Under the pieces are notes generated by a model. It was not told the DNA's origin. It ran no database searches and saw only the letters and a list, made by a program, of their open reading frames with translations. Shown in pieces: positions 24,444-32,809 of a stretch of DNA of 64,000 nucleotides (within the stretch, counting starts at the first letter, position 1; every line of letters starts with the position of its first letter). A program made the position numbers and the translations under genes. Source of the DNA: Oscillospiraceae bacterium (GTDB lineage: Bacteria > Bacillota > Clostridia > Oscillospirales > Oscillospiraceae); the NCBI GenBank assembly GCA_020025305.1, contig JAHHSG010000011.1:1-64000 (forward strand), given 5' to 3'.

Positions 24444-24752
24444 TTAGGAAATATCGGCGCCTACGGCTCGCTCCACCGCGTTCTGCAGTCCTGCCTCGGC
24501 CAGCCCCAAAGAGCCGCCCTTGCCGGGAATGAGAATGATGGCCGGCATCAGCGCATCCTTATAGCGAGCAATCTCGCTTTGCAGATTCTGGGCCAACTGT
24601 TCCGTCAGATAGATGACAGCGTAGTCCTCGCCTGCCAGACGGTGCAGCGTGTGGCGGGCAGAGTCGGCATCCTCCACAAAGTATACCTCCAAGCCCAGAG
24701 CCTTAAAGCCCAGCACGCTGTCTCTGTCGCCCATAACGGCGATCTTATACAT
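24444..24752 (-). CDS. V-type ATPase subunit F
   Basis: A 102-residue central-stalk subunit (NtpG in Enterococcus naming). MYKIAVMGDRDSVLGFKALG is the family N-terminus, with YAVIYLTEQLA and MPAIILIPGK later. The ATG at 24752 gives the canonical start; a GTG three codons upstream is possible. It overlaps the end of subunit C. Confidence 0.93.
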   Translation of the reverse strand: MYKIAVMGDRDSVLGFKALGLEVYFVEDADSARHTLHRLAGEDYAVIYLTEQLAQNLQSEIARYKDALMPAIILIPGKGGSLGLAEAGLQNAVERAVGADIS

Positions 24753-25743
24753 AGGATTCACGCAGCCTTTCCCGGATCGTCTGAGTGGGAAGTCCCGCCA
24801 TACGGCCCGTCATAATGATGCGCACATTGGTCAGTTCTGCCTCACGGGCAGCCACATAACCAATGACTACCTCTACCCCGAAGGGGACGCGGCGAGCCGT
24901 TCCGGCCTGAGAGAGCACTGCGTCATCACAGAGTTTTTCAAACTCCGTCAGGCTTGCGCCGCTCTTCACCGCATCCTCGCCCACAGCTGCTGCATGCCGC
25001 AGCACCGTAGCGCGGTAGGCATTCCCCGCATCGCCGTTGACAGCGTCACGGAGCACCACATCGGGACTGACCGTTCCGCCGGGGAACAGGAAGTCCTTCA
25101 AAAAGGCGGCGCTGCGACCCATCCGCAACGTGCGGATCACGCTTCTTAGGTTAGCCGCATCAATGGTTGTCTCTACATAGCGCATGAGGTAGGGGCAGTT
25201 GATTTCCTCCGCCAGTTGGTGCATCTCGGCGTAAAACGCCCGATCCATCAGCGCATCACTGCGCTGGGGATCACCCGTCTCCGCCAGTACCCGCTCGCCC
25301 TCCCGCGCAGCCTTCGCCATCGTGGGGGGCAGGAAATCCCAACCGCCGGTCTCCCGATGCTTATCCACCAGTTCCGCAGCGCTGATGCGGCCTGCGTCCA
25401 CCAACAATGCCGAGACATCGCTGCCGCGGCTCTTGATGACGGCCTTGAGGTTGTGATAGTCGTATTTCAGTTTGAACACATCGATAATCTGCGCTTCCGG
25501 AGCGTAGCGATAGATCTCCTCGAAAAGAGCCTCCCGCCGCAGCAACAGCGCGCGGTTCAGACCGCTCTCACTGTTGGGATCGAAATTCTCGTACCCCACC
25601 TCCGTAAGAAGGCGTACCGCCTCCTGCAGCGTAGGTGCTTCCAGCATTCGCTCCATCCGGGCGCGATCCAAGAGATGACACTCTTTGCTGCGAATTTGAG
25701 CACTGAGGCACAGATAATCCGTGTCCTTCCGTTTCTTATTCAA
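24745..25743 (-). CDS. ntpC: V-type ATPase subunit C (d-type)
   Basis: About 332 residues, linking the central stalk to the membrane rotor ring. Helical repeats include DVFKLKYDYHNLKAVIKS and YVETTIDAANLRSVIRTLRMG, with the C-terminal VIGYVAAREAELTNVRIIMTGRMAGLP. Start taken as TTG at 25743 (LNKKRKDTDYL), with AAGGGGG upstream; a longer frame overlaps subunit E with unrelated sequence. Confidence 0.92.
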   Translation of the reverse strand: MNKKRKDTDYLCLSAQIRSKECHLLDRARMERMLEAPTLQEAVRLLTEVGYENFDPNSESGLNRALLLRREALFEEIYRYAPEAQIIDVFKLKYDYHNLKAVIKSRGSDVSALLVDAGRISAAELVDKHRETGGWDFLPPTMAKAAREGERVLAETGDPQRSDALMDRAFYAEMHQLAEEINCPYLMRYVETTIDAANLRSVIRTLRMGRSAAFLKDFLFPGGTVSPDVVLRDAVNGDAGNAYRATVLRHAAAVGEDAVKSGASLTEFEKLCDDAVLSQAGTARRVPFGVEVVIGYVAAREAELTNVRIIMTGRMAGLPTQTIRERLRESYV

Positions 25744-25762
25744 AAGGGGGTCCCCCTTTCCG

Positions 25763-26347
25763 TCAGGAAAATAGGATAGCTGCCACGTCGGCCGCCATCG
25801 TCTGCCGCAACAGCCGCAGCTGCGTGGCAAAGGCACAATTTATTTCCACAGCACCCTTCTTGAGCACCAGTCCGCCATCCAGCTCCCGTGTCTCCTTGGA
25901 CAGGGTGAACTTAGCACCGGACTTCAGCTCGTTGGCACGGCGGACCACCGTTTCGCCCAGCTCGGCAGCATCCGCGGCAGAGAGGATGACCTCCTCGTCA
26001 CCGGCGCCGGAGGCAGCGGCGATCTTCGCCAGCACCTGTGCGTACTCCTCCCGAGGCAGCGCTTTCAGCTGTGCCTCGGCACGGGCAAAGGCCTCGTCAA
26101 TGCAGGCCTGCTTGGCAGCCAGCATGGCTTTGCCCTTATCCATCTCGTCGCCGCTCTGCCGGCGTTCCAGCAATGTCTGGTTCGCCTGGGCGCTGCGCTG
26201 TGCCTCATCGGCCGCAATCTTCTCCGCCTGTGCCTTGTAGGAAGCAGTCACCTCCGCCGCTTTGGCATTGCCCTCAGCGCGGATGGACTCGATTTCCGCC
26301 GCGGCATCGGCGCGGATGCGGTCGGTAATTCTTTCCAGTCCCTTCAT
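25763..26347 (-). CDS. ntpE: V-type ATPase subunit E
   Basis: A 194-residue peripheral-stalk subunit. The N-terminal half is a charged, Ala-rich coiled coil (ITDRIRADAAAEIESIRAEGNAKAAEV), and the C-terminal part ends in DGGLVLKKGAVEINCAFATQL as in the family. It pairs with the small H/G-type subunit to form the stator. Confidence 0.88.
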   Translation of the reverse strand: MKGLERITDRIRADAAAEIESIRAEGNAKAAEVTASYKAQAEKIAADEAQRSAQANQTLLERRQSGDEMDKGKAMLAAKQACIDEAFARAEAQLKALPREEYAQVLAKIAAASGAGDEEVILSAADAAELGETVVRRANELKSGAKFTLSKETRELDGGLVLKKGAVEINCAFATQLRLLRQTMAADVAAILFS

Positions 26348-26361
26348 TGGATCACTCCCAA

Positions 26362-26853
26362 TTACTTCAGAACGTTCATCAGCAGCATGATGGTGGCGAT
26401 CAGAGACAGAATGGCGTAGAACTCCACGATGCCGCAGAAGATGATACCCTTGGTTGCTGCCTCGGGGTGCTTAGCCACGATGTTGACAGAAGAAGCAGCC
26501 ACGCGGCCCTGATAAATGGCGGACAGCCAGCCGCCCAGAGCAATGGGCATGCAGGATGCGAACACGGCCAGACCCTGTGCCACAGTCAGCTCCATCAGAC
26601 CGCCGCTGAACATGCCCATAAACATGGTAGCAAAGAACCATGCCACCAGACCGTACAGACCCTGTGTACCGGGCAGCACCTGCAAAATCAGGCACTTCGT
26701 AGCGCTGTCAGGATTTTCACTGACCAAGCCCGCAGCGGCCTCACCGACCATGCCGGTACCCTTTGCGCTGCCCACGCAGCACAGTGCCACTGCCAGTGCG
26801 GCGCCCAGAAGACCCAGGCCGGTACCGCCGAAAGATTCAAAGAAAGCTGCCAT
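26362..26853 (-). CDS. ntpK: V-type ATPase proteolipid subunit K (c ring), Na+-type residues
   Basis: A 163-residue four-helix proteolipid. It aligns closely with Enterococcus hirae NtpK: LPGTQGLYG in helix 2 (the Thr-Gln of the Na+ site), YQGRVAA (the second Gln) and GIVEFYAIL in helix 4 (the ion-binding Glu). These are the known Na+-coordinating residues, so sodium coupling is likely. Only one carboxylate per four helices is present. Confidence 0.95.
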   Translation of the reverse strand: MAAFFESFGGTGLGLLGAALAVALCCVGSAKGTGMVGEAAAGLVSENPDSATKCLILQVLPGTQGLYGLVAWFFATMFMGMFSGGLMELTVAQGLAVFASCMPIALGGWLSAIYQGRVAASSVNIVAKHPEAATKGIIFCGIVEFYAILSLIATIMLLMNVLK

Positions 26854-26854
26854 T

Positions 26855-28813
26855 TTATTGTTCCTCCTTAATAATTTCTACATACTTGGTATCGTTGAGA
26901 CTGAGGGGTGTATATGCTTTGCCGCCCTCCTGATAGAAGCGCCCGAAGAACTCCAGGAACTGCAGACGCATATCGTGGACATAGCAGCCAAGCAGGTTCA
27001 GCGCCAGATTCAGCGCGTTGCCGATCAGAGCAATGATCACAAAGCCGATAATACTGCCAAATACACTGCCCAGCGTATTGAACACCTGTGCCAGCACGGA
27101 GCCGGCCAGCATCAGCGCCATCAGGCGCACATAGGACAGGATATCACTGAAAAAGCCGGTCACACCGTTATAGACCGCACCGATGAAGGAGCCGACCTTG
27201 CCAATGCCTTTGGACTGGTAGGTAGAACCATACAGCAGCATGACGCCGCCGATACACAGCACCACCGGCACACCGCCGATATTGCCCACCTTTAAGATCA
27301 TCAGCACAAGACCTGCCAGCACCACCCACCATGTAATCTCATCCCAGATGGCGTCAGCCACATGCCCGTCCTTTATTTTCTTTACCACACTGATGGCCAT
27401 GCCGGTAAAGATCTGCACAACGCCCAGCGCCAGCGAACCGATCAAGATTGCCACCGTATCGTTGAGGGGCGTAAAGAGGGCCGGCATCTGGAAAGTACTC
27501 TCCGGATTGATGAGTTTGAGCAGCTGGGGAATAAAGTCGCCGAAGAAGCCGCCCGTCAGGGCTCCCACAATAAAGGTTGCCACACCACACCAGAGGATCA
27601 GCTCGGCAAAGTTGCGTCCCGACTCGGCAGGCCGTGCCTTCTTCAGATACACCAGTGAGCCGATGATCATCAAAATACCATAGGCCATATCTGCCATCAT
27701 CATACCGAAAAACAGGATAAAGAATGGGGCCATCAGCGGGTTGGGATCCACACCGTTGTAGGCCGGCAGGGAGTACATCTCGGTGATCCCGTTGAGAGAG
27801 CGGGTAAAACGGTTATTTTCCAGCTTTACCGGCACCTCGGGATACTCATCCTCCGTCGGCTCACGCAGAGCCCACGCGCAGTCAAACTGTCCCAATAGTT
27901 CTTCCAGCTTCGATGCCTTTCTCTCCGGCACCCAGCCCTCCAAACAGAAAATGCAGCCGTCGCTCAAAAGCCGCTCACGGCTCTCCTCTCGGCGGATCTC
28001 TAACTCCAGCCGATCCACACACTGCTGCAGCTCCGAACGCCGCGGCACCATGGCCGCCAACGCTTCCCGCTCCCCTTGCAGCGCTTGTTCTGTTTCCTGC
28101 AGTGTCTCATCCAAGCGCCGCACATTGTCTGCGACCGTGCCGGTCATGCCTGCGAGCTGGCTGAGGGCAAAGCCGCGGCTGCGCAGCAGCTCCAATGCCT
28201 GATCCAGCACCGCTGCGTGGCACAGCAGCAATACACACTTTTGATCGTTGCTCTCGCTCAGCAAGAAGAGTTCCGCTGCGCCGATCTCATCTGCCAGCTG
28301 ACCGCACACACTCTGCCAATCCGCCGCCGACGGCAGCGTACCGAGCAGGAGTTTTGTGGTGCGTGTGTGATCCAATTCCAAGGGGATATCCAACTCCTGC
28401 CAGGGCAGGAGCGTCATTCGCTCTGTCTGCAAACGCACTCCCTGCGCCTGCAGTCGACCGATCTCCTCCGTATGAGCATTGATTTCCTCCGCCACAGCCA
28501 GCGCCTCACGAAGGCTCTCTTCCTTGAGAAAATCACGACCGGATACCTGTGGACGGGGCCGCAGCATACCGCCCTTAGCCGGTACCACCCCAGCCAGCGC
28601 CGCCATTGCATTTTGCACTTGGCGCAGCTGTGCCTGCCGCTCCGAAAGCTGTGACTGCTCCCGCTTCAAAGCGGCTAAGTGTTCGCCGCTTTGCGCTTGC
28701 TCAGCGACCTCGCTGAGATGAACGCAGCCTAGCTGTACCATCCGTTCCATCAGGGCATCCCGGTCACTGTCCAACGCGATCATCTGCAGTCGTTTCATTT
28801 TTGCAATGGACAT
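26855..28813 (-). CDS. ntpI: V-type ATPase membrane subunit I (a-type)
   Basis: A 652-residue stator subunit with an N-terminal cytoplasmic half (two long coiled coils, about 50-130 and 215-290) and a C-terminal half of about eight membrane helices starting near 365. DPNPLMAPFFILFFGMMMADMAYG marks the start of the membrane domain. It holds the half-channels next to the c ring. Its start directly abuts the stop of the small H/G-type subunit. Confidence 0.95.
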   Translation of the reverse strand: MSIAKMKRLQMIALDSDRDALMERMVQLGCVHLSEVAEQAQSGEHLAALKREQSQLSERQAQLRQVQNAMAALAGVVPAKGGMLRPRPQVSGRDFLKEESLREALAVAEEINAHTEEIGRLQAQGVRLQTERMTLLPWQELDIPLELDHTRTTKLLLGTLPSAADWQSVCGQLADEIGAAELFLLSESNDQKCVLLLCHAAVLDQALELLRSRGFALSQLAGMTGTVADNVRRLDETLQETEQALQGEREALAAMVPRRSELQQCVDRLELEIRREESRERLLSDGCIFCLEGWVPERKASKLEELLGQFDCAWALREPTEDEYPEVPVKLENNRFTRSLNGITEMYSLPAYNGVDPNPLMAPFFILFFGMMMADMAYGILMIIGSLVYLKKARPAESGRNFAELILWCGVATFIVGALTGGFFGDFIPQLLKLINPESTFQMPALFTPLNDTVAILIGSLALGVVQIFTGMAISVVKKIKDGHVADAIWDEITWWVVLAGLVLMILKVGNIGGVPVVLCIGGVMLLYGSTYQSKGIGKVGSFIGAVYNGVTGFFSDILSYVRLMALMLAGSVLAQVFNTLGSVFGSIIGFVIIALIGNALNLALNLLGCYVHDMRLQFLEFFGRFYQEGGKAYTPLSLNDTKYVEIIKEEQ

Positions 28814-29128
28814 TTACCGATCAACCACCCTTCTGACAATTTCTTCTACCGCACGGGCCATGCGGTTTTCAGCCGTTTTACGCAGTGCCTGCTGCTCCTC
28901 TTGGGCGGCACGAAGCGCTACCTCACGCCGCTGCGCGGCCTGCTGCTCCGTTTCCTGAAGACGCGCCCCGCTTTCACTGCGGGCTTTGCGACGGGCCTCC
29001 TCCAGCAGCGCTTTGCCTGCCTTTTCCGCATCTGCCAGTTGCTGCTGTACCTGAGCTTTTGCCGCAGTTTTCTGCTGCTCTACTTCGCTTTCTACGTCCG
29101 TAACCTTTTTCACCGTATCCAGATACAT
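28814..29128 (-). CDS. V-type ATPase subunit G/H-like peripheral-stalk protein
   Basis: A 104-residue, almost wholly helical, charged protein (MYLDTVKKVTDVESEVEQQ...LLEEARRKARSESG). It is the usual first gene of clostridial V-ATPase operons and partners subunit E in the stator. The ATG at 29128 is used; upstream residues in the longer frame read as leader. It is assigned by composition and position rather than strong motifs. Confidence 0.8.
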   Translation of the reverse strand: MYLDTVKKVTDVESEVEQQKTAAKAQVQQQLADAEKAGKALLEEARRKARSESGARLQETEQQAAQRREVALRAAQEEQQALRKTAENRMARAVEEIVRRVVDR

Positions 29129-29211
29129 CCTGTCACCGCCTTTCTGCTGATAATATAACCACAAGAGCACCTTCTGATTTATTGGACACAACAACAAAAT
29201 GCTCTTTCTAT

Positions 29212-29240
29212 AGTATACTCTCAATTAGATATATACTCAA
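29212..29240 (-). promoter_or_regulatory. V-ATPase operon promoter
   Basis: On the minus strand TTGAGT (29235-29240) and TATACT (29212-29217) are separated by exactly 17 bp, 84 bp before the first start codon. Confidence 0.8.
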
Positions 29241-29372
29241 TATGGCAATTGCAACAGTTCGCAAAATTTTCATGTCCTAATCCGTCGAGTTCTTGTGTGT
29301 GGGTCATATAATACCTTGTCTACGCCGTGGATGCAAGCTTTTTTTGGACATCCCTGTAACATTGACCAATAG

Positions 29373-29410
29373 AAAAAAGTGCCCTCACCCACAGGTGAAG
29401 GCACTTTTTA
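29373..29410. terminator. Bidirectional terminator, small exporter unit
   Basis: AAAAAAGTGCC...GGCACTTTTT around TCACC/GGTGA (29373-29410). The stop of the small export-protein gene (minus) is 27 bp away. Confidence 0.85.
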
Positions 29411-29436
29411 TCGTTACATTGCAAATTCTATCCCCA

Positions 29437-29919
29437 TCAACCGCCGATGGTTCCGAAAGCAGACACGCCGATCTGGCTAAGGATTGCCATAATACATCCA
29501 GCCAACAAAACACCGCCCATACAGGCCCATACGCTCTTTTTAAAGTCCATCTTCAAAAGGCTGGCGGCCAAGGTGCCGGTCCACGCGCCAGTGCCCGGCA
29601 GAGGAATTCCCACAAACAGCAGCAGCGCCCAATAGAGGCCGCGGCCTGCCTTGGCTTGCAGTTTTTCTCCGCCGTGCTGCCCCTTTTTCAGGCAAAAGCG
29701 GAAAAACTTACCAATCAAAGGCTTGTCCTGCCCCCACTCCAGAATACGGCGGGCGAAGAGGTAGATAAAAGGTACCGGCAGCATATTCCCCACAATGGCA
29801 ATCAGATAGGTGACCCACAGCGGCAGGCCAAAAGCCATTCCGTAGGGGATGGCACCACGCAGCTCAATGAGCGGAACCATAGAAACCAGAAAGACAATCA
29901 CACAATTTTTTACAAACAT
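29437..29919 (-). CDS. Small multidrug export protein family (COG2426-like)
   Basis: A 160-residue membrane protein: VSMVPLIELRGAIPYGMAFGLPLW at the N-terminus (the family's ELRGAIP signature), YLIAIVGNMLPVPFIYLFAR, and GIPLPGTGAWTGTLAASLL. About four membrane segments. The family name 'small multi-drug export' is historical; transport substrate is not established. AAGGAGC precedes the ATG. Monocistronic. Confidence 0.85.
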   Translation of the reverse strand: MFVKNCVIVFLVSMVPLIELRGAIPYGMAFGLPLWVTYLIAIVGNMLPVPFIYLFARRILEWGQDKPLIGKFFRFCLKKGQHGGEKLQAKAGRGLYWALLLFVGIPLPGTGAWTGTLAASLLKMDFKKSVWACMGGVLLAGCIMAILSQIGVSAFGTIGG

Positions 29920-30000
29920 AGCAGCTCCTTAAAATAACCATATTTCCCTGCTATTATAAACGAGCTGCCCCCTTTTGGCAAGTCCGCACTTCGGGAAAGA

Positions 30001-31752
30001 TCAGTCTTGATTCAGTGAATATTTCTTGGCATAGCGGCGATAATTCTCCGCAAAATCGGTGCTGTCACTGCGAACCATGCCCAAATAGTCATGGAGATTC
30101 ATCCGCTGATAGCGCATTTGCAGCACACAGCCGGCAATATTGGAACAGTGGTCGGCCACACGTTCCAGATTCGTGAGGATATCCGACCAGATGAATCCGG
30201 CCTCAATGGAGCACTCGCCCCGCTGCAAACGCAGGATATGCCGGGAGCGCATCTGCTCTTTTAACGTATCCACCACTTCTTCCAGCGGCTCTACTTGTGC
30301 CGCCGCCTCCATGTCGTCCTCCATAAACGCCTTCATGGTCAAACTCATGATCTCGTCAATGGCGGCAGACAAATGATCCATTTCCCACCGGGCTCCCTCG
30401 GAGAGAGGCAGCTCCTTATGACGCATCTCACTGGCCGATTCCAACAGGTTCACCGCATGGTCAGAAATTCGCTCAAAGTCGCCGATAATGTGCAGCAGCT
30501 CTGCGCAGGTGATGTTATCCTGGTCGTTCAGGGGCAGGGCGGACAGCTTGACAAGATAGGTGCCCAAAATATCCTCGTAGTGATCCACATCGTTTTCGCC
30601 GGTGCGGATGGATTCGGCCCGCTTCTTATTGTGATCGTTCAGTTCCCGCATGGCATTACGCAGTGCATCGGTAGAAATCTTGGCCATGGTTTCCGTAACC
30701 ACACGGCAGCGCTCCATCGCCAGTGCAGGGGCAGCCATCAGACGCTCATCCAGCTCCTCCGTATGCTCTTTGGTGGTAGGTTCGGGAATGATCCGCATTG
30801 CCATTTTCTCCAGAAGCCCTGTCATAGGCAGCAACAATATGGTGCAAAGGATGTTAAAGACGGAGTGAACCACGGCGATGCCCACCTCGTCGATTTCGCC
30901 CGTCAAGAAAGGCATCTCCACTACCTGTTTGATAACCTCAAAAACGATCAGCCAGACAGTCGTACCGATGATATTAAAGGCCAGGTGTACGGTAGCGGCG
31001 CGGCGTGCATTACGGTTGGTTCCCAAAGAGGACAGCATGGCCGTTACGCAAGTACCGATGTTCTGACCCATGATGATGGGCACGGCAGCACCGTAAGTCA
31101 CCTGTCCGGTGGAGGCCAGCGCCTGCAAAATACCGACCGAAGCCGAGGAGGACTGGATAATGGCAGTCAGCAATGCACCGGCCAGTACACCTAAAATAGG
31201 ATTGGTAAACAGCAGCAAGATCTCCCGGAAAGCCGGCACCTCCCGCAGTCCGGCTACGGCACTGGACATGGTGTCCATACCGAACATCAGCACGGAAAAG
31301 CCCAGCATAATCATGCCGGTGTCCTTCTTTTGGCTGGTTTTGCCGCCCATCTGCAAAATAATACCAATGAGAGCCAGAATGGGGGTAAACGACGTGGGCT
31401 TCAGCATCTGAATCCAGAAGTTCCCGCTGTCAATACCGGTCAGGCTGATCAGCCATGCAGTCATCGTGGTACCCACATTGGCACCCATGATCACGTTGAT
31501 TGCCTGCCTCAGCGTCATCAGTCCGGAGTTCACGAAGCCCACTACCATCACTGTGGTGGCCGAGGAGGACTGAATCACCGCCGTCACCGCAAGGCCGGTG
31601 AGGAATCCCTTCATTTTTCCTGTCGTCAGCCGTCCCAACAAGGTCTTTAAGCCCTCGCCGGCGCGGCGCTCCAGCGCTGAACCCATTTGATTCATACCAA
31701 ATAGGAAGATGCTTAATCCTCCAATCAGCGTCAATATGTCAAAAAAATCCAT
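30001..31752 (-). CDS. Na+/phosphate cotransporter family protein with PhoU-like tail
   Basis: A 583-residue protein. Residues about 1-310 hold the two inverted NptA/YjbB repeats, each with the hallmark QSSSA (AVIQSSSATTVMVVGF and AIIQSSSASVGILQAL). After EEL...(about 330) a PhoU-like helical domain follows (DLHIIGDFERISDHAVNL-type metal-binding segment seen as LLHIIGDFERISDHAVNLLES). It moves phosphate with sodium, in or out. A phosphate-type two-component system lies 1 kb upstream, and the Na+-type V-ATPase nearby could supply the gradient. Start ATG 31752 with AAGGGGGG upstream. Confidence 0.92.
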   Translation of the reverse strand: MDFFDILTLIGGLSIFLFGMNQMGSALERRAGEGLKTLLGRLTTGKMKGFLTGLAVTAVIQSSSATTVMVVGFVNSGLMTLRQAINVIMGANVGTTMTAWLISLTGIDSGNFWIQMLKPTSFTPILALIGIILQMGGKTSQKKDTGMIMLGFSVLMFGMDTMSSAVAGLREVPAFREILLLFTNPILGVLAGALLTAIIQSSSASVGILQALASTGQVTYGAAVPIIMGQNIGTCVTAMLSSLGTNRNARRAATVHLAFNIIGTTVWLIVFEVIKQVVEMPFLTGEIDEVGIAVVHSVFNILCTILLLPMTGLLEKMAMRIIPEPTTKEHTEELDERLMAAPALAMERCRVVTETMAKISTDALRNAMRELNDHNKKRAESIRTGENDVDHYEDILGTYLVKLSALPLNDQDNITCAELLHIIGDFERISDHAVNLLESASEMRHKELPLSEGARWEMDHLSAAIDEIMSLTMKAFMEDDMEAAAQVEPLEEVVDTLKEQMRSRHILRLQRGECSIEAGFIWSDILTNLERVADHCSNIAGCVLQMRYQRMNLHDYLGMVRSDSTDFAENYRRYAKKYSLNQD

Positions 31753-32149
31753 ACTGCGCCCCCCTTCCCTTCTTCAACACAAATTTTTGTAATATTATCA
31801 TAGCCGCAATCATATTAAATGAGAAACCGTCGAATGTTAAATCTATGTAAAATCCAGATAAAAACTTTTACCAATTTGCATGCAAAATTGCATTTGATGG
31901 GTCGTTCGTCGGCATACTGTCTGCCATCAAAGAGGTTTCCCTTCGATAAGTACTCCAGATTATTCAGGAAAAAGCGACACTGCATAAGCAAGCGAACGCA
32001 AAACGAAGAGACTTACCGTCTGCGCTGCACAGACAGTAAATCCCTTCGGCTGCTTCCACAGTTTTGGTTTCAAAACATGCTCTAACTTTTATCTGATTTT
32101 TGGGGGCACGGGCGCCTTTGAGCCTGTCCGCAAAAAACTTGCGACACCT
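31753..32149. other. Gene-free interval
   Basis: About 400 bases with no convincing coding frame and no clear RNA gene. It contains short complementary blocks (CAGACGG... and ACTGTCTG... around 31918 and 32020-32040) but nothing that folds into a recognised element. It probably holds the Na/Pi transporter promoter and the 3' end of the HD-protein transcript. Confidence 0.5.
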
Positions 32150-32809
32150 TTAGATCAGCTGCTGTTCGTTAATCATCAGCTTGAACTGGAGTCCCAGTTC
32201 TTCCGCCGCCTTCCTACAGAGCATCATACGATTCATAAAAATCTCAAAATAGTCCATGACAGAGCCGTATCGGGTATCTACCGACAGCTTCAGCTTAATA
32301 AGCGTGTGGCTCTCATTGATCTTCAGCTCTGCCTTTTTTACGGAATAGTTGACCCGGTCATGGATATCAAAGCTGCTTTCATCCCGATTGCGGACACGGC
32401 TGCGGCGTACGTCAGACTTATCCGCCAAAATCAGCGCCGCGGCCATTGGGCTTACCGGGCGGCCGGTGCCCTCATCGTGATTGCCGATCGCCGTGACAAT
32501 TTCAGAGATCTCTGCCGCCTCCATGCCCAAATTGTCCAACAGTCGAAAAGCCATCACTGCGCCGGATTGGGAGTGATCCACCCGATTGACCAAATTGCCA
32601 ATATCGTGGAGATAAGCAGCAATCTGCACAAGTTCTACCTGTCGGGCCGGATAATCCAGCGTCTCCATAATGTAGCGGGCGCAGTCCGCCACCATTGTCA
32701 CATGGGCGAAGCTGTGCTCCGTATAGCCCAGTGCGATCAAGGACTCGTCCGCCTTACGGATATACGTGTTGATATCCTCATTGTGTCGGATTTGGTTAAA
32801 GGTAATCAT
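32150..32809 (-). CDS. HD-domain phosphohydrolase
   Basis: A 219-residue protein with the HD metal site: HSFAHVTMVADCARYI (first His), AAYLHDIGNLVNRVDHS (the His-Asp pair) and later IGNHDEGTGRPVSPMAAALILADKSD (second-shell His and terminal Asp). Such enzymes hydrolyse nucleotides or phosphoesters; the substrate is not predictable. It overlaps the histidine kinase by 4 bp (ATGA), so it is the third gene of the two-component operon. Confidence 0.88.
   Translation of the reverse strand: MITFNQIRHNEDINTYIRKADESLIALGYTEHSFAHVTMVADCARYIMETLDYPARQVELVQIAAYLHDIGNLVNRVDHSQSGAVMAFRLLDNLGMEAAEISEIVTAIGNHDEGTGRPVSPMAAALILADKSDVRRSRVRNRDESSFDIHDRVNYSVKKAELKINESHTLIKLKLSVDTRYGSVMDYFEIFMNRMMLCRKAAEELGLQFKLMINEQQLI

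Noticed and set aside
22842..24815. A 657-codon plus-strand open frame
   Set aside because: It is antisense to V-ATPase subunits A and F and shows no protein features of its own.
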